In this document: positions 55,039 through 64,000 of the stretch, piece by piece
Layout: every line of letters starts with the position of its first letter
Numbering within the stretch: position 1 is the first letter of the stretch
DNA from: an uncultured Collinsella sp.
Lineage (GTDB): Bacteria; Actinomycetota; Coriobacteriia; Coriobacteriales; Coriobacteriaceae
Reading direction: 5' to 3'
Length of the DNA: 64,000 nt
Assembly: GCA_902470065.1 (NCBI GenBank)
Contig: CABRFA010000006.1
Location: 3,453-67,452, forward strand
Program-made: the position numbers and the translations under genes
Notes under the pieces: model-generated
Database searches by the model: none
Told to the model about the DNA's origin: nothing
What the model saw: only the letters and a program-made list of their open reading frames with translations

Positions 55039-55959
55039 TTACACGCGCAGGTAGCGGCGCATGGCGATGGCAGAACCAAAGAGACCGATAATCACGCCGA
55101 CCAGAATCAGCGCAGCATAGGTCACCAGGTAGTACTGCATCGGAAGGGCAAACGACATCCAGCCGATGCTCTCCTGCAGACGCGGGATCATCAGATTGCG
55201 CAGCAGCTCCAGAACGCCGATGGAAAGCAGCGAGCCCAAAATGGCCTGCAGCACGCCCTCGGTGATAAACGGGCCACGAATGAAGCCGTTGCTGGCGCCG
55301 ACCAGACGCATAATCGCAATCTCACGACGACGCGCCGTGATGGACAGGCGAATCGTGTTGTTGATGAAGATGAATGCGATAAAGGTCAGAAGACCAACGA
55401 GCACCACGGCGGCGATGCGGATGTAGTTGGTCACCTGGAACAGGCGGCTCACTTCCTCCTGGCCGTACAGCACGCTCGCGTTGACGTCGCCGTCATCCGC
55501 GATCTTCTGGAAATCGGCATCCTTCTTGAGCTTCTTTGCCGTGCTCTCGACCTTGGACGGATCGTCCATCTCAATTGCAAACGAAGCCGGCAGCGGGTTC
55601 TGGCCATCGAGCGCGCTCATGGTGGCATCGGCGTTGCCCGACATCTTGCTCGTATACTCGGCCAGCGCGTCGTCCTTGTCCTTATAGGTCACGGACTTGA
55701 CGTTATTCCACGTCTTAAGCTCGGCCTCAAAAGCCTGAACATCGGCCTGATCGGCATCATCACTAATGAACGCGTTGATGACAACCTGATCCTCGACGGT
55801 GCCGATCACGGAGTTCAGCATCGCGGAGCCCATGATGAACAGGCCGATGATAAACAGCGAAAGAAAGATCGTGATGACGGCGCCGAGCGAGGTAGTCCAG
55901 TTACGGAAGAAGTGGCTGATTGCCTCTTTGAAGGAGTAGCCCACGTTAGTTGGTGCCAT
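55039..55959 (-). CDS. ftsX: Cell division protein FtsX
   Basis: A 306-residue membrane protein with the FtsX layout: a cytoplasmic N-terminus, first membrane segment (VITIFLSLFIIGLFIMG), a large outer domain of about 120 residues, and three more membrane segments. The FtsEX complex transmits ATP hydrolysis to peptidoglycan hydrolases outside the cell during division. The ATG at 55959 lies inside the end of ftsE (14-nt overlap), so the two are translationally coupled. Confidence 0.93.
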   Translation of the reverse strand: MAPTNVGYSFKEAISHFFRNWTTSLGAVITIFLSLFIIGLFIMGSAMLNSVIGTVEDQVVINAFISDDADQADVQAFEAELKTWNNVKSVTYKDKDDALAEYTSKMSGNADATMSALDGQNPLPASFAIEMDDPSKVESTAKKLKKDADFQKIADDGDVNASVLYGQEEVSRLFQVTNYIRIAAVVLVGLLTFIAFIFINNTIRLSITARRREIAIMRLVGASNGFIRGPFITEGVLQAILGSLLSIGVLELLRNLMIPRLQESIGWMSFALPMQYYLVTYAALILVGVIIGLFGSAIAMRRYLRV

Positions 55960-57166
55960 AGTTGCCGTAACCTCCCCTCTCCTGGTCGCGGATAACGTGG
56001 CCGCCCTCGAGGGCGATCACGCGACGGTGCATGCTATCGACCATCTCGCGGTCGTGCGTGGCGACGATCACGGTGGTGCCAGTGCGGTTAATACGCTCGA
56101 GCAGCTTCATGATGCCCAGCGAGATCGCCGGGTCGAGGTTGCCCGTCGGCTCGTCGCAGATCAGCAGCGGCGGACGGTTGACCATAGCGCGGGCGACGGC
56201 AACGCGCTGCTGCTCGCCACCGGAAAGCTGGTCGGGCAGCGAGTCCATCTGATCGGCCAGGCCGACCAGACGCAGCACCTCGGGCACCTGGCTGCGAATG
56301 ACGCCCTTGGGCTTGCCGATGCACTGCAGGGCAAACGCCACGTTTTCGTAGGCGGTCTTTTGCGGCAGAAGCTTAAAGTCCTGGAACACGGCGCCAATCT
56401 GGCGGCGCAGGAACGGAACCTTGCGGTTCTTGATCTTCATGAGGTCCTGACCGGCAACCAGGATGCGGCCGCTCGTCGGCTTGACGTCACGGTTGAGCGT
56501 CGACAGCAGCGTGGTCTTACCCGAGCCGGAGTGACCGACCAAGAAGACGAACTCGCCAGGATAGATCTCGATGTTGATGTCGTCGAGTGCGGGCTTGTTG
56601 GGCTGTGCCGGATAGATCTTGGTGACATGCTCCATAAGGATGACGGGCTCGACACCGGCCTGCTTGGCCATCTTCTTGCGGCTGGCCTGCGGATCGATGG
56701 GCGCAAACACCGACGTAAAATCGGGGTTGTTGAGCGCGTTATCGAGGCTTGCGACCTCGGCGGCCTGATCGCTCTCGACCACCGGGGCAGCAGGCTGCGT
56801 GGGGTCGGGAATAGCGGCAAAGAGACCGGACTGCGCAGGCTGAGGAGCCGGCGTCGCAGGGGCCATGGGGTCGGGAATGCCGGCCATGGTAGGCTGCGAC
56901 GTGGCGGCGCCAGCCTGAGGCTGCTCCACGCGAGCGGTCACGGCCTGAACGGGCTCAAAACCCGCCGCGCCGGAAAGCGCGACATCGCTGGTTGGATTGT
57001 AGGCAAAGGGATCGGATGCCGGCTGTGCCTGATCTGCCGGCTGAGCGGGGGCCTGAGCAACAGGCTGGCCCTCTGAATCCGGAGTGGCGAAACGACTGCC
57101 CTGGACGCCTGCCTGCGTCTTGGGGGCATCATCGCCCGCACCGGAGGTACGGAAGTGGTTACCCAC
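55946..57166 (-). CDS. ftsE: Cell division ATP-binding protein FtsE with long N-terminal extension
   Basis: A 406-residue protein. Residues 175-406 are a complete FtsE ATPase: LVGHSGSGKTTLLS (Walker A), VFQDFKLLP (Q-loop), LSGGEQQRVAVARA (signature) and LLICDEPTGNLD (Walker B). Before it lie 174 extra residues rich in Pro, Ala and Gln (PVAQAPAQPADQAQP, PATPAPQPAQ) that are probably disordered. FtsE proteins are normally about 230 residues long. The GTG at 57166 has GGAGC upstream; an internal ATG at 56671 (MAKQAGVEP) lacks a good ribosome site. The open 525-nt stretch and in-frame start argue that the extension is translated. It is coupled to ftsX. Confidence 0.9.
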   Translation of the reverse strand: MGNHFRTSGAGDDAPKTQAGVQGSRFATPDSEGQPVAQAPAQPADQAQPASDPFAYNPTSDVALSGAAGFEPVQAVTARVEQPQAGAATSQPTMAGIPDPMAPATPAPQPAQSGLFAAIPDPTQPAAPVVESDQAAEVASLDNALNNPDFTSVFAPIDPQASRKKMAKQAGVEPVILMEHVTKIYPAQPNKPALDDINIEIYPGEFVFLVGHSGSGKTTLLSTLNRDVKPTSGRILVAGQDLMKIKNRKVPFLRRQIGAVFQDFKLLPQKTAYENVAFALQCIGKPKGVIRSQVPEVLRLVGLADQMDSLPDQLSGGEQQRVAVARAMVNRPPLLICDEPTGNLDPAISLGIMKLLERINRTGTTVIVATHDREMVDSMHRRVIALEGGHVIRDQERGGYGNYGTN

Positions 57167-57269
57167 TGGTGCTCCTTATCGTCGTGCGTTTAAACTACAT
57201 GAGCGCTTTGTATTTTAGCAGCATTAGCTTTGCTGCACATAAGAAGCATGGCCGTGTTTGGGTCCCTCC

Positions 57270-57392
57270 GGCCGGACACAGGGTTACTTTCCAAATCGTC
57301 CTCGGACATGTCGGAGCCTCCGCTGCGCACTACGTGCGGCGGGGGCTCCTCCGTCCTGCGGAAAGATATGGAAAGTAACCCTGTGTCCGGCC
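57270..57392. repeat. 123-bp inverted repeat with 23-bp perfect arms
   Basis: The 23-bp arms at 57270-57292 and 57370-57392 (GGCCGGACACAGGGTTACTT and onward) are perfect complements. The 77-bp interior has a nested pairing (GGAGCC... with GGGGGCTCC). It has no second copy in the window and does not code. Confidence 0.9.
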
Positions 57393-57521
57393 TGCGATAA
57401 CTAAGGGGTCGCCGCGTTTATCTTGGGGTGCTGCATATACAAAGCTGGAAGGGTCTGAATTGCGCTTTGTCGATATATGCCCTTTTCCCTGATGGGACCG
57501 TGCTTGAGGGGCGTCTTCATG

Positions 57522-57587
57522 AGTTGCGGTGAAATAGGGACTGTTGAGCCTTTAAGCTGGCAAAACAGTCCTTATTTCACCGCAACT
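57522..57587. repeat. AGTTGCGGTGAAATA palindrome, copy 3
   Basis: Arms AGTTGCGGTGAAATAGGGAC and the complementary GTCCTTATTTCACCGCAACT, with one mismatch. Its spacer (TTGAGCCTTTAAGC) resembles that of copy 1. It lies directly before the transketolase terminator. Confidence 0.93.
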
Positions 57588-57591
57588 GAAA

Positions 57592-57620
57592 CAGGGGCGC
57601 TCTCCAAGAGAGCGCCCCTG
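57592..57620 (-). terminator. Terminator of the transketolase operon
   Basis: A 12-bp stem CAGGGGCGCTCT (57592-57603) with AGAGCGCCCCTG (57609-57620) and a 5-nt loop; the minus-strand tail TTTC is short. Confidence 0.65.
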
Positions 57621-57690
57621 CCGGGTTTCCATAGTACTGGCGAAACAGTTTTATAGTTCTGACGAAGCAGTCCATGAAATCCGTCTTGCC

Positions 57691-58632
57691 TTATGCCAAG
57701 AACTCCTTGGTGGTCGCCACGATGTTGGCGGCGTCCAGGCCATACTTGTGCAAGAGCTCGGCACCCGGGCCAGACTCACCGAAGGTGTCGTTGACGCCGA
57801 TCTTCTTGAGCGACGTCGGGCACTGCTCGCACAGGACGTCGGCAACGGCGCTGCCCAGGCCACCGATCACAGAGTGCTCCTCGACGGTCACGACGTGACC
57901 GGTCTTGGTGGCGCTCTTGACGATCAGGTCGGCATCGATGGGCTTGATGGTGTGCATGTTGATGACCTCGGCGTCGATGCCCTCGGCAGCGAGCTGCTCG
58001 GCGGCCTCGAGAGCCTCGCCGACCATCAGGCCGCAGGCAATGATGGTCACATCGGCGCCCTCGCGCATGACAATGCCCTTACCCAACTCGAACTTGTAGG
58101 TCTCGGGGTCGTTGATAACCGGCGAGGCCAAACGAGCGAAGCGCATGTACACCGGACCGTCGCACTCGTAGGCGGCGCGCGTCACGGCGCGGGCCTCGAC
58201 GTCGTCGGCAGGAACGATCACAGTCATGCCAGGGATGACGCGCATCAGGGCGATATCCTCGCAGCACTGGTGTGTGGCGCCGTCCTCGCCCACCGAGATA
58301 CCGGCGTGCGTGGCGCCAATCTTAACGTTGAGATGCGGATAGCCGATGGAGTTACGGACCTGCTCAAAAGCGCGGCCGGCGGCGAACATGGCAAAGGTGC
58401 TCGCAAAGGCAACGCGACCGGTGGTTGCGATACCGGCGGCGACGCCCATCAGGTTGCTCTCGGCAATGCCCACATCGAAGAAGCGGTCGGGGCAGGCTGC
58501 CTTAAACTTGCCGGTCTGAGTGGCGGCGGCCAGATCGGCATCGAGGACCACAAAGTCATCGTGCTCGTTGGCGAGCTCAACGAGGGCCTCGCCGTAGCTT
58601 ACGCGCGTGGCGATTTTCTTGACGTCTGCCAT
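57691..58632 (-). CDS. Transketolase, C-terminal subunit
   Basis: A 313-residue polypeptide corresponding to the pyrimidine-binding and C-terminal domains of transketolase. Family marks are FFDVGIAESNLMGVAAGIA, whose Glu activates thiamine diphosphate, and ISVGEDGATHQ. With the N-terminal subunit it forms a split transketolase of the kind common in anaerobes, active in the non-oxidative pentose phosphate pathway. The ATG at 58632 starts one nucleotide after the stop of the N-terminal subunit gene and has GAGAGGAG upstream. Confidence 0.92.
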   Translation of the reverse strand: MADVKKIATRVSYGEALVELANEHDDFVVLDADLAAATQTGKFKAACPDRFFDVGIAESNLMGVAAGIATTGRVAFASTFAMFAAGRAFEQVRNSIGYPHLNVKIGATHAGISVGEDGATHQCCEDIALMRVIPGMTVIVPADDVEARAVTRAAYECDGPVYMRFARLASPVINDPETYKFELGKGIVMREGADVTIIACGLMVGEALEAAEQLAAEGIDAEVINMHTIKPIDADLIVKSATKTGHVVTVEEHSVIGGLGSAVADVLCEQCPTSLKKIGVNDTFGESGPGAELLHKYGLDAANIVATTKEFLA

Positions 58633-58633
58633 C

Positions 58634-59464
58634 CTAGAGCTCCTCTCCGGCGGCCGTGAGCTCTGCCATGGCCTGCTCAAACTGTTCATCGTTGGGGGCC
58701 TTACCGTGCCAACCCACCTGGTTCTCCATAAAGGAGACGCCCTTGCCCTTTGTGGTCTCGGCAATAATGGCGGTCGGCTGCCCCTTGGTGGCGCGAGCCT
58801 CGGCAAAGGCGGCGCGGATCTGGTCGAAGTCGTTGCCGTCGGCGAGCTCCACCACGTGGAACTTAAAGGCGCGGAACTTGTCTGCCAGCGGCATGGGGTC
58901 GTTGACCTCCTCGACGGGGCCGTCGATCTGCAGGCCGTTGTGGTCGACGATCACGCAGAGGTTATCGAGCTGCTGGTTGCCGGCAAACATGGCGGCCTCC
59001 CAGACCTGGCCCTCCTCGCTCTCGCCATCGCCCAGCAGGGCGTACGTGCGGTAAGTATCGCCCCAGTGCTTGGCGGCAACGGCCATGCCCACGGCGGCGG
59101 AGATGCCCTGACCAAGCGAGCCGGTGGACATGTCGACGCCCGGGGTGTCGTTCATGTTGGGGTGACCCTGCAGGTGGCTGCCGATATGGCGCAGCGTCTC
59201 GAGGTCCTCCTTGGGGAAGAACCCGCGCTCGGCGAGCACGGCATACAGGCCCGGAGCGCAATGGCCCTTGGAGAGCACAAAACGGTCGCGATCGGCCTTG
59301 CGGGGATCGGCCGGGTCGACGTTCATTTCCTCAAAGTACAGATAGGTCATGATGTCGGCAGCGCCGAGCGAACCGCCCGGATGGCCGGACTTGGCAGCGT
59401 GCACGCCGGTGACGATGCCCTTCCTTACCTCGTTGGCAACCTTTTTGAGCTCTTCGTCGCTCAT
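58634..59464 (-). CDS. Transketolase, N-terminal subunit
   Basis: A 276-residue polypeptide covering the thiamine-diphosphate/Mg2+-binding domain of transketolase. It has SGHPGGSLGAADI, GSLGQGISAAVGMA, and the cofactor motif GDGESEEGQVWEA running on to IVDHNGLQ. The ATG at 59464 follows AAAGGAAGG. It is the first gene of the two-gene operon with the C-terminal subunit. Confidence 0.93.
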   Translation of the reverse strand: MSDEELKKVANEVRKGIVTGVHAAKSGHPGGSLGAADIMTYLYFEEMNVDPADPRKADRDRFVLSKGHCAPGLYAVLAERGFFPKEDLETLRHIGSHLQGHPNMNDTPGVDMSTGSLGQGISAAVGMAVAAKHWGDTYRTYALLGDGESEEGQVWEAAMFAGNQQLDNLCVIVDHNGLQIDGPVEEVNDPMPLADKFRAFKFHVVELADGNDFDQIRAAFAEARATKGQPTAIIAETTKGKGVSFMENQVGWHGKAPNDEQFEQAMAELTAAGEEL

Positions 59465-59671
59465 TGTGCCTTCCTTTCATCCTCATTAGGCAAAATGCGC
59501 ACGGCACAGAAGGTAATCCCAACACAGCCGCAATGCACGTACGTCATTCATTATGCTGGAAACTGAAGGCTTTACCAGAGTTTTTATCATTATTTGAACA
59601 ATTTAGCAGGCAGAACCGCTGATGAAACGGTTTATCAATGTGAACGTCTTTTGGATGGAACGCAGCCGGCC

Positions 59672-60562
59672 CTACGCGTTAATATCCTTGAATCCTTCAC
59701 CGAAGGCTTCCGTAACGTCGGCGACCGTCACAATTGCGCGAGGATCGCGCTCACGCACGATCGTTTTGAGGGTGTTGAGCTCTCGACGGCTAACGATCAC
59801 CATGATCACCGGCTTCTCGACGCCCGAATACATACCAGTCGCCTTTAATTTGGTGCAGCCGCGTCCCAGACCGTACATGATGTCGGCCGCGATATCGGGG
59901 AAATTGTCCGAGATGATGAGCACCATACGACGCTTATTGCCGCCATCGACCACGGCATCGATCACATAGCCGCTGATCACCATCGATAGTCCTGCATACA
60001 GAGCATTTTCGAGCGAGAAGACCGGCGCCGATGCCGCACACACGGCAACGTCGATTGCCATGACGGTCGAGCCCACCGGCAACGAGGTGTTACGCGAGAT
60101 GATTTGGCCAATCGTGTCCGAGCCGCCGGTGTTGGCGCCGGCGCGCAGCACCATGCCGTAACCGATGCCCGTGATAATGCCGCCCCACATAGCGGGAAGC
60201 ATCAGGTCTGCATGTGCCAGAGGCGCTACAAACGGGGCAAACAGATCGGTAAAGAAGCCCAGCAGCACAAAGCCCGTCGCCGTCTGCACCACGTAGAACA
60301 TGCCGCCCTCGCGCATAACGACCAGCAGCAACAAGGCGTTCATCACGATGGTCTGGATACCGACGGGAAGCGACACGCCTCGCGCTGCGCCGACCGCCTG
60401 GATAATAGTCGCAAGGCCCGTAACGCCACCGGCGGCAAGACCGTTGGGAATCAAAAACAGGTCGGTCGCGATGGCGGCCAAGGCACATCCCAGCATGATC
60501 TGGGGCAGATCGTGAAAGAAGTTCATCGAAAGAATGCGCTTAATGTCCAGACGATACGCCAT
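59672..60562 (-). CDS. YitT family membrane protein
   Basis: A 296-residue protein of the YitT (DUF161-DUF2179) family. Five to six membrane segments (first LGCALAAIATDLFLIP; conserved GLAAGGVTGLATI and GANTGGSDTIGQI) are followed by a soluble DUF2179 domain (GRGCTKLKATGMYSG, IVSRRELNTLKTIV). The transported substrate of the family is not established. The ATG at 60562 has GAAGGAGG upstream. It is preceded by the prfB terminator only 16 bp before its ribosome site, so its promoter is either inside that hairpin region or it relies on read-through. Confidence 0.88.
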   Translation of the reverse strand: MAYRLDIKRILSMNFFHDLPQIMLGCALAAIATDLFLIPNGLAAGGVTGLATIIQAVGAARGVSLPVGIQTIVMNALLLLVVMREGGMFYVVQTATGFVLLGFFTDLFAPFVAPLAHADLMLPAMWGGIITGIGYGMVLRAGANTGGSDTIGQIISRNTSLPVGSTVMAIDVAVCAASAPVFSLENALYAGLSMVISGYVIDAVVDGGNKRRMVLIISDNFPDIAADIMYGLGRGCTKLKATGMYSGVEKPVIMVIVSRRELNTLKTIVRERDPRAIVTVADVTEAFGEGFKDINA

Positions 60563-60574
60563 GCTGCCTCCTTC

Positions 60575-60603
60575 AAAAAAGCGCACCCCATCGGATGCGC
60601 TTT
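60575..60603 (-). terminator. Terminator after prfB
   Basis: AAAGCGCA (60578-60585) pairs with TGCGCTTT (60596-60603), followed on the minus strand by TTTTTTGAAGG, which is already the yitT ribosome site region. A second stem CCGCTCGG/CCGAGCGG (60687-60694 and 60721-60728) lies immediately past the prfB stop. Confidence 0.8.
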
Positions 60604-60729
60604 GGACTTCTTCTTGTATTCGATTCTACCGATTCGCCCAACAAAAACCACCCCTGTGCAGGGTATGTTCTGGATACAAAACCACCCCGCTCGGAGGGTT
60701 TTAATCCATTCCCACATAAACCGAGCGGT

Positions 60730-61877
60730 TTATGCAGACGGGGCCTCCGCGTCAGCGTTGCCAGTAGCCCAACGGTGATAGCCAATCACAAATGGATCCA
60801 GATCGCCGTCGTCAAGAACGGCCTCGACGTTGCTGGTCTCCACACCCGTGCGCAGGTCCTTAACCATCTGGTACGGGTAGAGCACGTAGCTGCGGATCTG
60901 GTTGCCAAAGCCGATTGTGGTCTTGGGCCCGCGAATCTCATCCAAGGCCTCGGCGCGCTTTTCGAGCTCAATCTCGTACAGACGGGCCTTGAGGATCTGC
61001 ATGCACGCGGCCTTGTTCTGGATCTGGCTGCGCTCGTTTTGGCAGGTGACCACAATGCCGCTGGGGAAATGCGTCACGCGCACGGCGGAGTCGGTGGTGT
61101 TGACGCCCTGACCGCCCGGGCCGCTCGCGTGGTACACGTCCACGCGGATGTCATCGGGACTGATCTCGATGTCGATATCATCGGGTAGCACGGGGATGAC
61201 CTCGACGCCGGCAAACGTGGTCTGGCGGCGCTTCTTGTCGTCGGTGGGGCTAATGCGAACCAAGCGGTGGACGCCGGCCTCGGCGCGCAGCATGCCAAAT
61301 GCGTCCTTGCCCTCGACGGTAAAGGTCGCGCGGTCGATGCCGATGACCTCGGCTGCGGGACAGTCGTTGATGGTGACCTTCCAGCCGCGACGCTGGCAGT
61401 ACTTCATGTACATCTTAAAGAGCATGAAGGTCCAGTCCTGGGCCTCCAGACCACCCTGTCCGGGCTTGATGGTCACAATGGCATCGCCGTGATCGAACTC
61501 ACCGGTAAACCAGCTCGAAAGCTCAAGCTCATCGATGGCCCGGGCCAGGCGCTCAGCCGTGGCTGCAGCCTCCTCGCGAAGGGCGGCGGCGTCGGGGTCA
61601 TCCCCCATCTCCTCGGCAAGCTCCAGCGCGGCGCGGGCATCGGAAAGCTCGCCGCGCGCGGTGTCCACGGCAGCGATATCTTCCTTGGTACGCGCGATCT
61701 CCTCCATGGTGGCACGGGCGGCGTCGGCGTCATCCCAAAAGCCAGGGGCAACACTTTTGGCCTCGAGCTCGGTCACGCGCGTGCGCTTTTCGTCCAAATG
61801 GAGATACGACTCGACCTCGCCGAGCCGGTCCGCAAACGCGTCCAGCTCGGCGGGCGTTACCTCTAAAGCCTCAGCCA

Positions 61878-61878
<1 letters not shown>
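60730..61878 (-). CDS. prfB: Peptide chain release factor 2
   Basis: A 382-residue release factor that reads UGA and UAA stop codons. The GGQ motif is in ASGPGGQGVNTTDSAVR. The recognition region (near residue 205) fits RF2. The reading frame is continuous from ATG 61878, with no in-frame UGA and no sign of the programmed frameshift used by many bacteria for RF2 autoregulation. The start codon shares one nucleotide with the secA stop (TAATG), so the gene is coupled to secA. Confidence 0.94.

Positions 61879-64000
<2,122 letters not shown>

Larger units (their letters stand above)
57167..57690. other. 524-bp intergenic stretch made mostly of inverted repeats
   Basis: No gene is visible. It holds the 123-bp inverted repeat (57270-57392), AGTTGCGG palindrome copy 3 (57522-57587) and the transketolase terminator (57592-57620). 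The promoter of ftsE probably lies near 57200-57250, which is AT-rich. Confidence 0.7.

Overview
The window looks like a high-GC anaerobic gut actinobacterium of the Coriobacteriia, most like Collinsella. This assignment comes from gene content and my recollection of the group, not from a database search. Supporting content: PTS-driven sugar uptake, an [FeFe]-hydrogenase, split transketolase, MurNAc recycling, adjacent ftsE/ftsX, prfB and secA, and no respiratory chain. There is no prophage, CRISPR array, rRNA operon or recognisable transposase.

Layout: a YoaK-type membrane protein is cut by the left edge (1-97). It is followed by ygiQ, a beta-glucoside GH1/PTS operon with a divergent AraC regulator, a CPBP protease, and an orphan DinJ-like antitoxin framed by 32-bp direct repeats. 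At 8.0-14.1 kb a tightly coupled four-gene operon joins a GltD-like/NuoF-tail flavoprotein, an [FeFe]-hydrogenase, a lipoprotein binding protein and a fused ABC permease-ATPase. At 14.4-18.9 kb lies an alpha-glucoside PTS operon (EIIA, LicT-type antiterminator, EIICB, GH4) with a promoter and a RAT-like leader. Next come a flavodoxin-ferredoxin protein, a DEAD-box helicase with a very long RGG/RD-rich tail, an FHA protein paired with a transmembrane Ser/Thr kinase, and copper homeostasis (copA, copZ, csoR). Then follow an amidohydrolase, an AbiEi/DUF559-like protein boxed in by palindromes, gltBD, mntH, flavin reductase plus rubredoxin, smpB, two tRNAs, and the murR-murQ-murP-mupG operon. The right end carries a VanZ-like protein, a lone serine recombinase, RNase R, FtsX/FtsE (FtsE with a 174-residue N-terminal extension), transketolase halves, YitT, RF2 and the 3' part of secA.

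The most distinctive feature is in the intergenic DNA. Several different families of palindromic repeats fill the larger gaps. One family (about 60 bp, arms reading GTCTCRATCTGTAACA) occurs nine times plus a half copy. Eight of the copies form four tandem pairs separated by about 20 bp, and two of those pairs tightly bracket the AbiEi/DUF559-like gene. A second family (about 66 bp, AGTTGCGGTGAAATA arms) occurs three times. A looser group built on GGGGAC cores occurs at five sites. Single large inverted repeats lie at 20212-20446, 46145-46194 and 57270-57392.

Functionally the window combines PTS sugar uptake and cell-wall sugar salvage, in which one visible EIIA could serve three EII proteins, with fermentative hydrogen metabolism, nitrogen assimilation by glutamate synthase, and metal homeostasis.
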